A model generated the notes under the pieces. It made no database searches, was not told where the DNA came from, and saw nothing but the letters and a program-made list of their open reading frames with translations. Source: Doryteuthis pealeii (lineage: Eukaryota; Mollusca; Cephalopoda; Myopsida; Loliginidae). From it: DNA of 64,000 nt. The translations under genes and the position numbers were made by a program. The stretch lies in contig CM042138.1 of NCBI GenBank assembly GCA_023376005.1, positions 91,862,630 through 91,926,629 on the forward strand. The letters run 5' to 3'. Shown here piece after piece: positions 45,626 to 58,106 of the stretch (its first letter is position 1; each line of letters starts with the position of its first letter).

Positions 45626-46362
45626 ACCATAAATAGTACCAATTTGTGTACTATTGTGTTGACTAGTTCACCAACGTTCTTGTTGACGTCAACCTACATT
45701 CCAATTAGAACTTTAGGATTCCTCTTAATTGTTCATAGTTTTGTTTCATCTATTCGGTGAGATATATAGCATTCACCGTAGGCAAAAGAACCAAAAAAAA
45801 ACTTGTAACTTTTCATTGTTTTAATTTAATAAAACTATTAAAAATATCCTATAAAAACTAAGGGAGTATTTATGAAAAAGACCAAAAGAAAATTATTCTT
45901 TTACTGCAATAAAAAAGTCTTTTCTATTTTCGTTTAACTAATAAAGTAAATAATTGGGACCAAAACAAATAAAAGAAAAAAGGAGAGATGAAGATTATGA
46001 GATCTTACTTGCCTTTATGTACATTTTAGGTGGTCAATATCGGTCCGTATTCAAAAACAATAATTCACATTCTCGTTTATTGTTAACTGACAACTCTCAA
46101 CGATAAAACTAACGAAAGAATACATATACATAATCGGATATTGAACTGTTTCATTCTCGATCCACTTAACCTACCAATAAAATTATGATTCTATCTGTCA
46201 TGGAATGCCAAACCAGCTTAAGCCAACAACAAAAGAAATAGTTCAATATGGAACATATATTTTCACCACACACATACACAAACGCACACACAAAATCACA
46301 AACAACTGATAAACCGCGAAACACAATGGACAATTACAGTTGCTTTCTTATACGGGGAGTTG
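45626..46362. other. AT-rich unassigned stretch
   Basis: No element recognised. Confidence 0.45.
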
Positions 46363-46655
46363 CGTGCGTTAGGTGTTCGTAAGGGAATGGACACGTTACC
46401 CGAGTTTCAAAATCCTGGACAATGCTATGTGCCTTTTCCCATCGCTAATAGCTTGGAAAAAAAGGTATGCGCCAAACTAATCTCCCTTTAATTATGGGTA
46501 AATAGTAAGCAAACTTGAATCTTTGACCTTGGCTAAAGGTAACCAGTCCTGTTAGAAGGAAAACTTTGAATTCAAACCTTGTTAACATCCACGTTTAAAG
46601 ATATGGAACCTTTGTGTCCACCATCCTGCTTTGTGGCGCGTAGGGGTACTATATA
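46363..46655 (+). mobile_element. SINE family A
   Basis: Full family A order from GCGTGCGTTAGGTGTTCGTA and GAGTTTCAAAATCCTGG (a B-box with single-base insertions) to CACCATCCTGCTTTGTGGCG, followed by an AT tract. The scattered insertions fit an unpolished consensus. Confidence 0.75.
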
Positions 46656-47975
46656 CTATATATATAATATATATATATCTAATACCTCATATAATATATT
46701 TATTTATATATATGGGAGAGAGGGGGGCGCGAGCTAAGGTACATAAAAGAAAAAACAGTAATACCATTTGTTAGGACAGGTATAATTATTGAAATGTTAA
46801 TTCCCTGTCCCATACAATTTCTATTGGGCTGTTCTTGAACCACTTCTTCACTTGCAGATTACTTGGGCACAGAATTTCTTGCTGAATGCCATCCTTTCGG
46901 CCACCCCATGAAGGAGGGTTGAGCGAGGGGGCAAACGAGGGAAGTGATAATCTGTAGTGGGAAGTCGGCTCACAAAGAACAGTCAAACATAATTTTTAAG
47001 GGTGCAAGGGCGATACAGTACTCTCATTCGAAGCGTGGAACATTACTATTAGAGAAAAGAGTGACTAATGTGTGGAAGTAGGAATGTGGATTACAGAGGT
47101 ACCAGCTTTTTTTTGTGTCTGTATGATAACGATGTTCCTGTGTTGGTAATAATTAACTTTTTCTAAAGCAAAGGGGCATTACTTTTTTTTATTCCACCTT
47201 CGTAGGTTAAGTAATTTATGGTGCTTTTGAAATTCAATTAAAGTATTATTCCCACAGGTAACTAGAGAAAATGTTCCCCAATCTGTCATGTGAGGAATTC
47301 ACAATTACCGCGAAAAGATAATTCAAGGTTAATTTCCAGATTTGTATGGAGATAATTCCACAGATAATTATTTATTACAATAAAGCGTGGTCTAATCACA
47401 GCGCTGGAAGATAATACAGCTTATGCGTTGGGCGCAGAATAAAGGTCTCGTCGCCAAAACACAAACATATCATGTTTATTCTCTCCCACCCGAAGTTTAA
47501 TTTCACAAACTACCACCTCACTTAACCACACAGTAAACTACCTACTAAATAAACATACACAAAACCAAACCTTAGATGCAACTATAGATTTCATTTTTTC
47601 TTTCCCCCCTCAACAACTAAAGGTCTTTAATTCATTATGTTGGTTAAATCCGGAACGGGAAATGATATTTATGTAGAATACTCATATGGTAATTTATTCT
47701 GTTAAGAAGGCAATTTACCAATGCGTATAATAAAAAATTATGTCAGGTGCTCTAAATCATTTCGAAGAAACTTCAAATCTTCAGAAGGACTGTTTTGGAA
47801 ATGGACATTGTTTTTTTGGCTTAATTACACCCCGCGGTCTCGTGGGTGTTATAACCGGCCACGCGGAAGAGCCTGATGATCTCTCCGTTGTTCATAATCA
47901 ATTTCAAAATTTCATCTTTTTATTTATTTATTTACTTTATATATCTATCTAAATTTCTTTATTTATTTTTACTTT

Positions 47976-48007
<32 letters not shown>

Positions 48008-50164
48008 TATTATATATTATTATCTCCTAGTCCATCATAAAAACACCATTTCAATTTCTTCACCACCTTGAAACATCCGTTGATAAAAATAGATTTTAAT
48101 CTTACATTTGAACACTTCTTTTTTTCATTTATAATTATATATATACAATATATATAAATACATATATTATATATATAATGTTGTTGGTGTGTGGTTGTGT
48201 GTTGCTGTGTTGTGTGTGTGTTGTGGTGTATATTTAAATGATGTGATGTTAAACTATTATAATCAGTGTTTAATTCTAACCTAATGTTTGCGAGGGTTTA
48301 ACTTAGCTTTAATTAATACTTTCTCTTAATTCTTAGATTTACCAAACGTTGGTATTATTGTTCTATTTACAAGATATTATTTATTTGGAATGGAGAGTTT
48401 TATGTCTTTAAATTCGCAATACTTGCAAAACCCACGCCGACCTAACAACAAAAAAATTACAACAGACTAGATTATTTATCCTCATCCATAAAATTCTGAC
48501 AATTGTGCTGTTCCACATTTGGCGCGAGTGATTCCGGGATACAATCCAGAGATGTCAATGGCGCCCAAACCGCCCCACAAGCTTCTAAATTATGGAATAT
48601 TGTTGTATCAACCTACTTCTCCTCTTTCCATTTCTTATAATACGCATCAATCTTTTCTAAGGTTAAGTGGTGTTCCAATTCCTTTTTCTATTCCCCGCAC
48701 CCTTAAAAAGTGTTTTGCTACTGAACCTCACAACCCCTACAATTATACTTTTTGTGAAAAATTATTAAAATGTGAAAATTCCATAACTACAGGTTTTATC
48801 AAAAAAAGATTCATATATATTTTACCACTCTAAATTATAATATAAACATGGTCAAACAAAAAATCAGGACCTAAAGAAAACGAAAATTATGTATAATATT
48901 AAATTACAAAAGAAAAAAAGAAATTTAATAGAAATTAAACAGGCGCTTACTCAAACACCTATGTAATGATTGGGCCGCACCCCTAGGGCGGTGCCAACAC
49001 CCCTTGATTCGCGAAAACTCCTGTTCTAAAGGCTGGGTGATTGCGGGACTGCTATCTGGAACGAAATCGTTCTTCTGTCTTTCTCTTTGGATTTTTTAGG
49101 GACTTCACATCTTAATCCTACTTGGGCGTGGTGTTTAGTAAACGAAAACAAATATTGTTTTTTTAGGCGTTTTTATTCAATCAATTAAAACAAACATGTG
49201 TGCTGGAAAATGAAAATTTACGGGGACGACAGGAACTCCAATTTTTACAGCGGTGATCAAAGATAAGGACTTTTTTTGAAAGGTCAGGCTTGCTTTTTTT
49301 GGAGATTGTAAGAAACCCTTCCGTAGATGAAATAAAAGGAAAAATTCAATGCTTCAATTTACAAATGTTAAGAGCTTTTTATAAATCATAAAAACCTGTT
49401 ATACATAGCGTTTAGTGAGCATTTACCTAAAGGTCTTCAGGCTTTGCCTTCTACAGGCTATACTATTTATATCCTGTGATAGGGTCTGCAAGTTCACCAT
49501 TTTACGGTTATATTTTAAAACAAAAAAATATTTTACGTTAAATTTATAGATGCTGATAAAATTCAAATTCAAGTTTCAACCCAAAAATTCCCCTTCCCTT
49601 GATTGTTTACAAAAAAACAGATTTTTGCCGGAAAAAATGATAAATAACCAAAAAAACACATATTGTAAAAAAGAACAAACACTATATGTAAAAAGACCAC
49701 ATATGCAAAAAAACACATCTAAAAAAAGCGAGGGATTAAATATAGATCCTGAAGGAAGGCAAAAAAGCCTGAAAAACCTTTAGGTAGATGCTTCACTAAA
49801 ACCTTTGTATAAACAGTTATAATTTATATATATATATATATATATGTGTGTGTGGTGTGTGCATAATATTATATTATATAGGATTGATAAAAAAAACCGG
49901 CCTGACTTGTCAAAAGAAGTTCTGTTTTTTAGATCACCCTAATACAATCTATTCAGTCAAAACTTGCTTTTCCAAAACTATCTTTCCCTACTCACGCTTT
50001 AGCACTGGCCAAAGTAAGGAACAAACTTACAGGTTTAGCAAATAGGTTAAAATCCCCTGTCAATGTTTTATTACGGTCTTTTCCATTATTCAGAATTATC
50101 GTCTGTTTAAATTTTACAATTATCAAAGCCGTATATAATTAACAAGGTACACACCAATTAACAA
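46656..50164. other. Unassigned region with broken microsatellites
   Basis: AT tracts lie at 46,655-46,710, 47,974-48,004 and 49,828-49,846, and an irregular GT-rich tract at 48,180-48,232. No open frame carries a recognisable motif (including 47,740-47,952, 48,519-48,833 and 49,550-49,783). A lower-AT block at 48,965-49,130 was not identified. Confidence 0.4.
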
Positions 50165-50818
50165 TCTTATTATAAATGGAGCATTGTGGTTGTTCTGTCT
50201 GTACCGAAAAACTAAAATCACTAACTCAAGGTCACAATTCCCATTTAGTTCCTTAGATTATTTGACATCACATTCACCATGAATTTATTTTTTATTTAAA
50301 CCTTCAATATTTGATAAAATTGTTATTCTTATTAATTATGTGGTTTCTACATTTACTAATAACATGCAAGTTATATTATATATTCAAAAAACAAAATAAA
50401 GCGTTTACATGTTAAACGAGAAGGCTAATTTGGCATATTTGATAATAAAGAATTTGATTTTAATAAAAATATATACTACATTAATTGATTTTCTAATTGG
50501 TTTGGTCTCTTATTACGAAATCTGAGCAAAAATCTCGGGTATTAAATTCTTAACAAAAAATCCAAAAACCAGGACTAAAGAACTAAATTTTATTAAATAA
50601 TCATAAACTAACTAAAATATATTAAATTAGGAAAAATGAAAGACGGGAGGATGCAAAGAATGATGGAAAAGAGTTTAAGATTAAAAGGTTCTATTTTTTC
50701 GTTTATTACCCTTCTAGTTTATCATTTTTCTAAATAGTTTCTTAAATTGATACAAATATTTTATTACATCAAAAGCTAAAATTCTTTGCCACCCGAAGGG
50801 TGGCATTATAATTGCTAG
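50165..50818 (+). mobile_element. Non-autonomous Helitron-like element (copy 2)
   Basis: It starts TCTTATTATAAATGGAGCAT and ends with a perfect 7-bp hairpin (GCCACCC-GAA-GGGTGGC, 50,788-50,804), ten bases, then CTAG (50,815-50,818) before a T. A 5' TC, a 3' hairpin, CTAG and a 3' flanking T are the textbook Helitron ends. About 654 bp with no coding frame. It shares its interior with 5,599-6,198 and 56,604-57,262. Confidence 0.78.
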
Positions 50819-50924
50819 TACCAATAACATACTTAGTGGAATTTACCCACACGAGCTCACCCACGAAATTAAGTACACAAATATCAGCTAGTCATTAGTG
50901 GTCCATCGAGGTAATGTGAGATGG

Positions 50925-51205
50925 AAAAGATAGATTAAGAGGAAGGGGATTTAAAAAAAGAAGAGATGGACGGACAGAGCAGAGGACAGAGAATGGCATG
51001 TGAAAGCAAGAAGTGAAGTGAAAACTTAGAAAAACTAAGAATCTAGGGCGAGCAGGCTTTGTCATGAAGAAGAGAGAGAGATGAGAGAAGAGAGAAGGAG
51101 AAGAGAGAGGAAGAGGGAGAGGGGGAACCAGTGAGGGAGGAGTGATAGATGAGAGAGAGAGGGGGGTGTTAAAAAGGACAACAGACAGACAGACAGAGAA
51201 AGAAC
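50925..51205. repeat. Purine-rich (GA/GGA) low-complexity tract
   Basis: Almost all purine on the plus strand, with GAGA, AGAGGGAGAGGG and ACAGACAGACAG. The 106-residue minus frame is Ser/Leu/Pro translation of this tract. Confidence 0.85.
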
Positions 51206-52920
51206 GCAGATTCATGAAGGATTTTACTCAAAGTGGATAACGTGAACCCCAAAAACAGGTATTTCGACATTTGAACCGGGAAACTTTAGCATTCCAATTT
51301 GTGAGTTGTCGTTTTCGTCACCTTATCTATGGGGGTCGGTCAACGAGCGTGTCCGTTTGGGTAAAGTGTTTTCTTCCTGTTGACCCTAAAACCATTATGC
51401 GACGGCAATTTCATTTTCTAACTCCTTTGAAAATCAGATAAGACAACAGAGGACTGTTAGGCTATTCTTATAGATTATTTATAGCGCATATAAAGTTAGT
51501 CAGAACAATCTTAGGGAAATTCCTAAGACTAGAGAGATGATATATCTTGTCGAAAACGATTTTCTTATCAAAACATTCCTCCGGACTCTTCTACTTCGAC
51601 TCTCATTGTGCCGTGTAGCAAAAAACAAACACAAAATTTCAATAAAGCATTTCAGTTCCTATTCTTCTAAATAAAACCTAATTAACTTGCATTGACGTAA
51701 TATCACTAAAGCCAATATATATATATTATATTATATATATATATATATATAATATATATATATATATATAATATTCTCCGGTAAGTCATCTATTTTCATA
51801 TATATTAATTATATATATAGTATTACTATATATGATATTAAGTTAAGAGTAAGGAAATGAATCCGGACGGTATAAGTATAGATAAAAGGATATGAAAACA
51901 CCACAATGCTTGTTAAATAATGGAAATTATGGATATATAAGATTATTATCATTTTAGCAGCATTGTGTATGTTTATATTCTTTATCTATAACCACTACAT
52001 ATAATACGTTATTATCATATACTATATATATATATAATGTATGTGTTGTTGGGTTTGTATCGGGGTGAGTGATTGAGGATTTTGTTTGAATGTGTGTGTG
52101 TGTTGGTGGTGTTTGTGTGTGTCTTGTGTTCGTGGTGGGTGCTGTGTGATTAAAATGGAGGAATATGAGGGAAAGTAGATTATAGAATATGAAGTGCTCA
52201 CTAACGTTAGCTAGAAGCGGATTTAGTTGGAAAAGGTGTATTTATGACTAACGTACTTTAATTGTCTCTAAAAATGATTCATTCAGAGTTATTGTAAATG
52301 AAGAAATTAAATACTAAGACAAATGATTAATTAAATCGCGATTACGGAAGGGGAATAAATACCATCTACATTAATCATACATTTGTATCAATTCTTTAAA
52401 AATCCACCTTCCGCAATTGTCTTTAATTAATCAACTTTTCTTGATTAATTACAAATTAACCCGCATTGATCTAGCTATTTTGGTCGGGTCAAACTTAAGT
52501 AGGGTCTGAATCTATGTAATACCTTTTCTTTTTTTTTACCCCCCAAGTATATTATATCAGTATATATATATATTATATATATATACTATATATATAGATT
52601 AAAAATTTAAGAATGAAAAACAAAAACTCAGACAAAAATGTTGTACATATTTGTTTGGAATGGCCTGAATTCAGGCTTCTTCTGCTTTTTGATAATCAGA
52701 AGAAAACTTAATTCAAAATTTCCAGCGAAATATACTGGCAAATTTGTTGAGTTTGTTTTTTGGCATCCTATTTTACACTCCAATATACATAATATATATC
52801 TATATACTATATATAATATATATATATATACGTCGCCTTGATTGTGTGTGTTGTGTGTGTGTGTGGGAGAAATATGCAGGGACAACCACGGATGTTTAGG
52901 ATGAATTTATTTTATTTCTA
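51206..52920. other. Unassigned region with AT and GT tracts
   Basis: AT-rich tracts at 51,716-51,772 and 52,559-52,600 and irregular GT tracts at 52,090-52,140 and 52,844-52,865. No gene recognised. Confidence 0.4.
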
Positions 52921-52955
52921 TACCGTTTCGGTATTCATCACATTCTTCAGGAGTA
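52921..52955 (-). other. CTGAAGA...CCGAAACGG motif (retroelement 3'-end-like)
   Basis: The minus strand reads CTCCTGAAGAATGTGATGAA then TACCGAAACGGTATAG and an AAATAAAATAAA stretch. The same pairing of CTGAAGA and GAAAC ends SINE family B and occurs at 58,673 and 60,150. Confidence 0.45.
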
Positions 52956-54054
52956 AGTAGGTCTTGTATCGGGGACTTCAGTTCCCTTTTTGTTACATGA
53001 ATGCAGTAAATTCCACTTTGGTTCTTCGAGGGGTGAAAGATTGTGTTCATCATGCTCAGTGTTAGGCTGTGCTAAATATCAGTCGTGGATTGAAAGAAAG
53101 GAAGGTAGGTGATTAGGAGAGAGGCAGTAGGGCAGAAGAAAATGGTCATACAGAAATTAGTGGAGAGGTGGAGGATTTAGGTCAATTGTTTGTATATGTA
53201 AGGAACCATTAAGGTAGCGGGAGGTGTGGTCATTGTGCTGTGTGGCCTTTGTGTATGGGGCATTGCATTTTAATAGGGAAATTAAGGTTGTTTTTGATGT
53301 TTTGTTGATTTGTTCGCTTTATGGCTATTCAATGGTTATTTTACCTAGATACTGGAGGAGATGTTGAAAAAAAGCTCAAATCTCTGGTTTATATTCTGGA
53401 ATATTATTTAGATTTCGCACTGCTCTCGAATAATTTGGGCCAGTCATTTATTAAGGATGTATCTGTACCGAAAATAAAAATGATGTTATTTCGCTATGGA
53501 GTTGAAAGACAACAGTTGTGGTCGGCCTATTCTAATTTTTTTGTGTTAGAGGTATCATTATAGGCGATTTGTGTTTAGGTTCATATAGCGCCGATTATTG
53601 GGGTGGGTTCACAATATTGTAACTTTTTTGTTACAGTTCATCGAGCGAATTCATATAAACGCAGCGCCTCCTCCGACTAAGGATACACCTTAATGATTAA
53701 GAAGAGAATTGAAAGTCTCCGACACAAAACCTCCATCTTAAAGAACTTTAGGTATGAAAACCGAAACGTTATAGCGTCGACATTACCATCACCAGAAATG
53801 ATAATACTAATATTATATATATAAATATACATATTATATAAATATAATCCTTCGATACATCCATTGTTTGCCTTACATTTCTCACATATTATCGAATAAT
53901 TTTCCTCATTTACTGTCCCATAGTTATATAATATTATATATAATATATATATATATATATATATGATTTTATTCTGAAAATGTGTCTTACCAATTGAAAT
54001 GGTCACAATGGTTTAAGTGTTCGGTGCAAAGTTTCCACAATGATTAAGGACAGC
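52956..54054. other. Unassigned stretch
   Basis: A purine-rich, G-rich plus strand at 52,960-53,290. No motif in the frame at 53,321-53,563. At 53,690-53,790, ATTAAGAAGA and AAACCGAAACGTTATAGCG resemble the family B 3' end. Confidence 0.35.
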
Positions 54055-54365
54055 GTATAAAAATATAAAGTGCTCAATACGTGAGTAAGAGGCAAATTAT
54101 TTATTATAAAATGAGTATACACACAGGAAAACCTACTCGAAGTCCCCCGATAAGGATCTTCAGTGTAAATTCCAACTGAATAGTTCGGAGTATTATTAAT
54201 TACAAACCGATTGCACGCGTGATTTCGTTGGACACATAACTAAAAACCATCTATTGCCACAAAACAAATACACCTGTGTAAGTGCAATATCTGATTAATT
54301 ATCAGTGAATTGTTACCCCTGAAATCCTTTATCTGTTTCGAAACTGGAATGTCATAATGGTCTAT
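54055..54365. mobile_element. Element related to inverted-repeat family Z
   Basis: It shares AAAGTGCTCAATACGT, AAGGATCTTCAGTGTAAATT and the mirrored TTACCCCTGAAATCCTTTAT with the 20.4/24.6-kb elements. Confidence 0.4.
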
Positions 54366-55279
54366 GTTGTATATCAATTATATATCTATATTATAATATA
54401 TATATAATATATATTATATACGTAGATTGCAAATATACCTATACCGTATAATCCAACAAGTGCAGAGAATGAAATTACTTTTCCCTACGGACCACAACGA
54501 GGAGTATTTTATTTCTTTAAAAACACCTGTGCGCAGTTCTCAGATGATAGAGCTTCATGTTGCCTTATGTTAGAGTCCACAGAGGCAAAACTATATAAGT
54601 AAAGAAAATACATACAAAAGACTTAAAGATTTAACTTTTATAGCTATTTCAGGGAAGCTTTAGCAAATCTCTACGAAAACTCTCCCGACTCATTCAGATG
54701 TGTGGTGTTTGTGTGCTGTGTGTGTGGTGAAAATTTGGATATGGTATGCATAGGGAGATATCGGTCTCAGATACTCCAAAATAGTTGCAAACACTGGAAT
54801 TAACAATGTAGTTTAGTAAAAAGTTTATACAGCGAATTTCTCCGTGGCGCGTAGGGCGCTAACGTACTGAGGGCGTGTGTAAACAATCATTTTGGTAAAG
54901 CGATTCACACTATCACGTTTCAATTACGGTCTAAATCCTTGGCAAAATAAAACGAAACCCCTAAAGATTATATTCCATTAAAACAAAGAAGAAAACGGGA
55001 AACCCGTCGTTGTAAAATAAAACTATTTAATCTTGCACTAGCAGTAACATTTTATTCGTTACTGTCACGTAAACTGTTCTTGTTCATCACTTCGCCCGCC
55101 AACGACTCTGTGATATAATTGACATAGGTTTACACACTGATATTGTTTAATTCAATAAGTATGCTAATAGATATAATTTTAAAAATGTACATAATTTAAT
55201 TTCTAAGACCAATTCTTTATACTTAATTGAAGTGATATTCCAAGGATGTTTGTTTTTCGGATAACCTGGAATAATTTAA
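54366..55279. other. AT-rich unassigned stretch
   Basis: It includes a short AT tract at 54,378-54,421 and an irregular GT tract near 54,702-54,730. No gene recognised. Confidence 0.4.
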
Positions 55280-55500
55280 TTCAGATTTATCCACCTAAAA
55301 TAATAATATGAGGGGTTTTTTTCCTAGATTCTGTTGTGATTAAAGTGAATGAAAACAAATGAAAAAATTAGCGACATTGAATTAATAAAAAGTATAATCT
55401 TAAGGGTTTCCAGAACAAGTTTTAAAAAATACCTAAACATATAATTTCCTGCCTATTATAATGAAGACTCGGCGTATCTATTAGCTGTAACGAAATGCTT
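55280..55500 (+). mobile_element. Helitron-family related fragment
   Basis: CACCTAAAATAATAATATGA, GATTCTGTTGTGATTAAAGT and CTATTATAATGAAGACTCGG match the arrangement at 63,010-63,190, which leads into the Helitron 5' end. The element is then interrupted. Confidence 0.5.
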
Positions 55501-55990
55501 ACTTCACTATTAGAGGAGATTATTCTTTAACTTTATTACTTGGTAACTTCGTTGCTTTGGCTGTTATGCTAACTGCATACTGACTCGATTCCTTGCTCAT
55601 TCTTGTCTGGCCCGCCATCGTCTCTGTCTAGATTGACTTTATTTAGAGAGTTGGATTTCTTTCTTAGTTCTTTCAATCTCTTTTGGGCTGCTGGGAAACA
55701 TTACTTGATTTTGAATTTAATAAAATTGACAAGACTTTGGTGTTCGCTTGATTAAGATTTTTATTAGCCCATAATAATGGTTTTCAACCGCAGGGGTTGC
55801 GATAACCTGGAGGAAAGACAATTACGTCTTTCTCCTTTCCAAACTAGGGGTCGGATCTAATCTTTAAGCTAACTATCACGTATCTGTATGGGCGCGAGAA
55901 ATCCCCGCCTCTAAGGGTCAGGGTTAATAACAGGGTTTAGCGGTAGTTGTTCCATGGGAACTCACTGATTTATGACAGACTCTCAACTTA
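55501..55990 (+). repeat. Dispersed repeat shared with 60.33-60.68 kb
   Basis: TTACTTGGTAACT, GTCTGGCC, and CTAACTATCACG followed by GCGCGAGAAA-TCCCC...CTCTAAGGGTCAGGGTTA recur at 60,340-60,645 in the same order. At 55,785, GGTTTTCAACCGCAGGGGTT resembles a hAT terminal repeat. The nature of the family is unknown. Confidence 0.4.
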
Positions 55991-56603
55991 AGTATCTAGC
56001 TAAGGGGCCCGCTCTAGTTCACATTCATGAACTCCATGACAATTGTTAACATTTATCAGAATACGATAACGTATCACTGTTGTTCTAATTTAAATAACTG
56101 TTCAAATTTGATAGAAACCCCAATAGAATATGGTTCTTCTTTAACTGAAATAAGAGCCAGTCATTGTTGCCAACCTTAAACTGTATCCCTAATCTAATAG
56201 CTAAAAAAAACAGAACCCTCCTTCCAAATGCGACAAAGTATAATTATCGTTCCTGGGCTTCAGTGAGTGTCTTCTCCGAAATGGTTTTTTCACTGATAAA
56301 TACATAAATAGTGTATGTATATACGTAAAGGCTTGTCAGAGAAAGCTAGATCCGTTTTATAGGAAAGGCCGTTGCAATTTAAGCGTAATTCTAACAGCCC
56401 GTCAGCGAATTTTCCCCAGTCCACTCAGCTTACCAGGGGTGGGAGCATATTTAGTCATTCCACACAGTCCTCTTTTGAAATATCCCGTTTCCTCAGTACG
56501 GCTATAAATAGCAGTCTACATCCAACCGAGATCGAAACCAGACCGATTTCATAGAGTGATTTGAGGAGAGACAAAGCCAGGCGGAAGGGACAGTTATATT
56601 TTA
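55991..56603. other. Unassigned stretch
   Basis: No element was recognised. The frame at 56,372-56,554 has no family motif. Confidence 0.4.
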
Positions 56604-57262
56604 CTAGCAAATATATGCACCCTCCGGGTGGCAAATTTAAGTTTTAATATAATAAAATAATATGTATTTAAAATTAGAACTAATGAAACTAAATAAGAAT
56701 ACAGATAAAAAGATTATGAACACAGGGGAGTTAATAAAGATAAAACAGAGTGGGAGTATAATAAAAAATGGAACAACTGAAACCTTACTCTTCCATCACT
56801 TTCGTCTTTTCATTGTTATTTTTCTAATTTAAGTATTTAGTTAAAAAAGAGGAAGTAAAGAATAAAATTACAGTTATTTTATCTTGTTAATGATTTCATT
56901 TAAGATTCATTGAAGAAGTTTTTGCTTATATTTATTAAAATTAAAACCAAACAGTTAGAAATTAATAATACTAAGCACATATTTATTAGAATTCGATTTT
57001 TGATATTAATATGCCATTAGCCTTCCGTTCACACTGTAAACGCATTTAATGATTAAATATAATTGCATGTTGTCAGTAATGTAGACATAGTTAACAGTAT
57101 AATAAGGTAAGACAATTTTATTAATAAGTGGTTAGATAAAAAATAAAAAAATCATGGAGAATGTGATTGTCAATAACTAAGAGAATTGTGACTTGAGTAG
57201 GGATATATAGTTTCGGTTACAACAAGAAAAAAACACCACACAAATCTCCATTATAATAAGTT
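56604..57262 (-). mobile_element. Non-autonomous Helitron-like element (copy 3)
   Basis: On the minus strand it starts near TTATTATAATGGAGATTTG and ends GCCACCCGGAGGGTGC (hairpin), a short AT spacer and CTAG (56,604-56,607), then T. The interior matches copy 2 (GCACATATTTATTAGAATTC on the plus strand against its reverse). About 659 bp, non-coding. Confidence 0.78.
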
Positions 57263-57956
57263 ACCAAACTGTTTTCAAGGTTGATATAAATCCCAAGGAA
57301 TGGATGTCGCGTCTTTAATCGAAATAAATGTTGCCAACTCTTAAACTGTTTTCGTATCTAAAACTAGATTGGCCCTCTTCAATGCGACAAGGTTAAATTA
57401 GATTGGATAGGTAATAAATTATTGTTCCTGGCAAACAGTTAATGTATTTTTCAAAATGGTTAATCTGTTTCTTTTTTTATTATTTCGTTGTGGAATTTTT
57501 TTTTTATGTATGTTTAAAAAGAATTTTTATTGTTTTTGACTTGAACACCTTAGCATATTTCTTATAAAAAAAGCTAATCTGTTTTTTGTTTTAGTTTTTT
57601 TTTATTATATTTTTTAGGGCAGTATTGGAAAAAATAATAGAGCCATCACCTTAAGAAATAAATTTTCATTTGGGAATTTACATTTATATAGGCCTCGATG
57701 GGCCGCTTTCGAAAAGCCATAAAAGGAAATTGGCAGACTAAAACGCGCAACAAGTTAACTCAGTAAATGTGGGCCGTTTTTTTTCTATTGCATTATTGCA
57801 CCCATAAAAAACCCCTCCAGTATTGTCTTACAGGCGAAGGCTTTGTTCATCTTTGAATTCTTGCGAGTCCACTACAAAAGTCTCACTAAGAATCCTCCAT
57901 GAATTTTGTCTAAATGTCCAAAGATAAGGACTTATCATTTATATTTATATATATAT
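57263..57956. other. AT-rich unassigned stretch
   Basis: T homopolymers and AT-rich sequence only. 57,290-57,430 resembles 56,100-56,260 (GTTGCCAAC-TTAAACTGT, ATGCGACAA, ATTGTTCCTGG), so a further weak repeat is present. Confidence 0.4.
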
Positions 57957-58003
57957 AAGGTGTGTCAAAAGTATCAAGATTTTTGTACTTTTTGACACAC
58001 CTT
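57957..58003. repeat. Hairpin 1: 17-bp arms, 12-base loop
   Basis: AAGGTGTGTCAAAAGTA (57,957-57,973) pairs with TACTTTTTGACACACCTT (57,986-58,003) with one extra T. AGGTGTGTC resembles mariner-type terminal repeats, so this may be a collapsed MITE. Confidence 0.75.
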
Positions 58004-58057
58004 GAATTCTGAAAGAATTAACGTTCCATTTAATTCTTCATTTCATCGGTAAATACC

Positions 58058-58106
58058 GCTATTATGCTGATTCGCTTAGAGGTCTATGCGAATCAGCAAT
58101 AATAGC
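58058..58106. repeat. Hairpin 2: 18-bp arms, 12-base loop
   Basis: GCTATTATGCTGATTCGC (58,058-58,075) pairs with GCGAATCAGCAATAATAGC (58,088-58,106) with one extra A. It lies about 100 bases after hairpin 1 and has the same loop length. Confidence 0.75.

Noticed and set aside
50895..51215. 106-codon minus frame as a secreted or proline-rich protein
   Set aside because: It is the pyrimidine strand of a purine-rich low-complexity tract.
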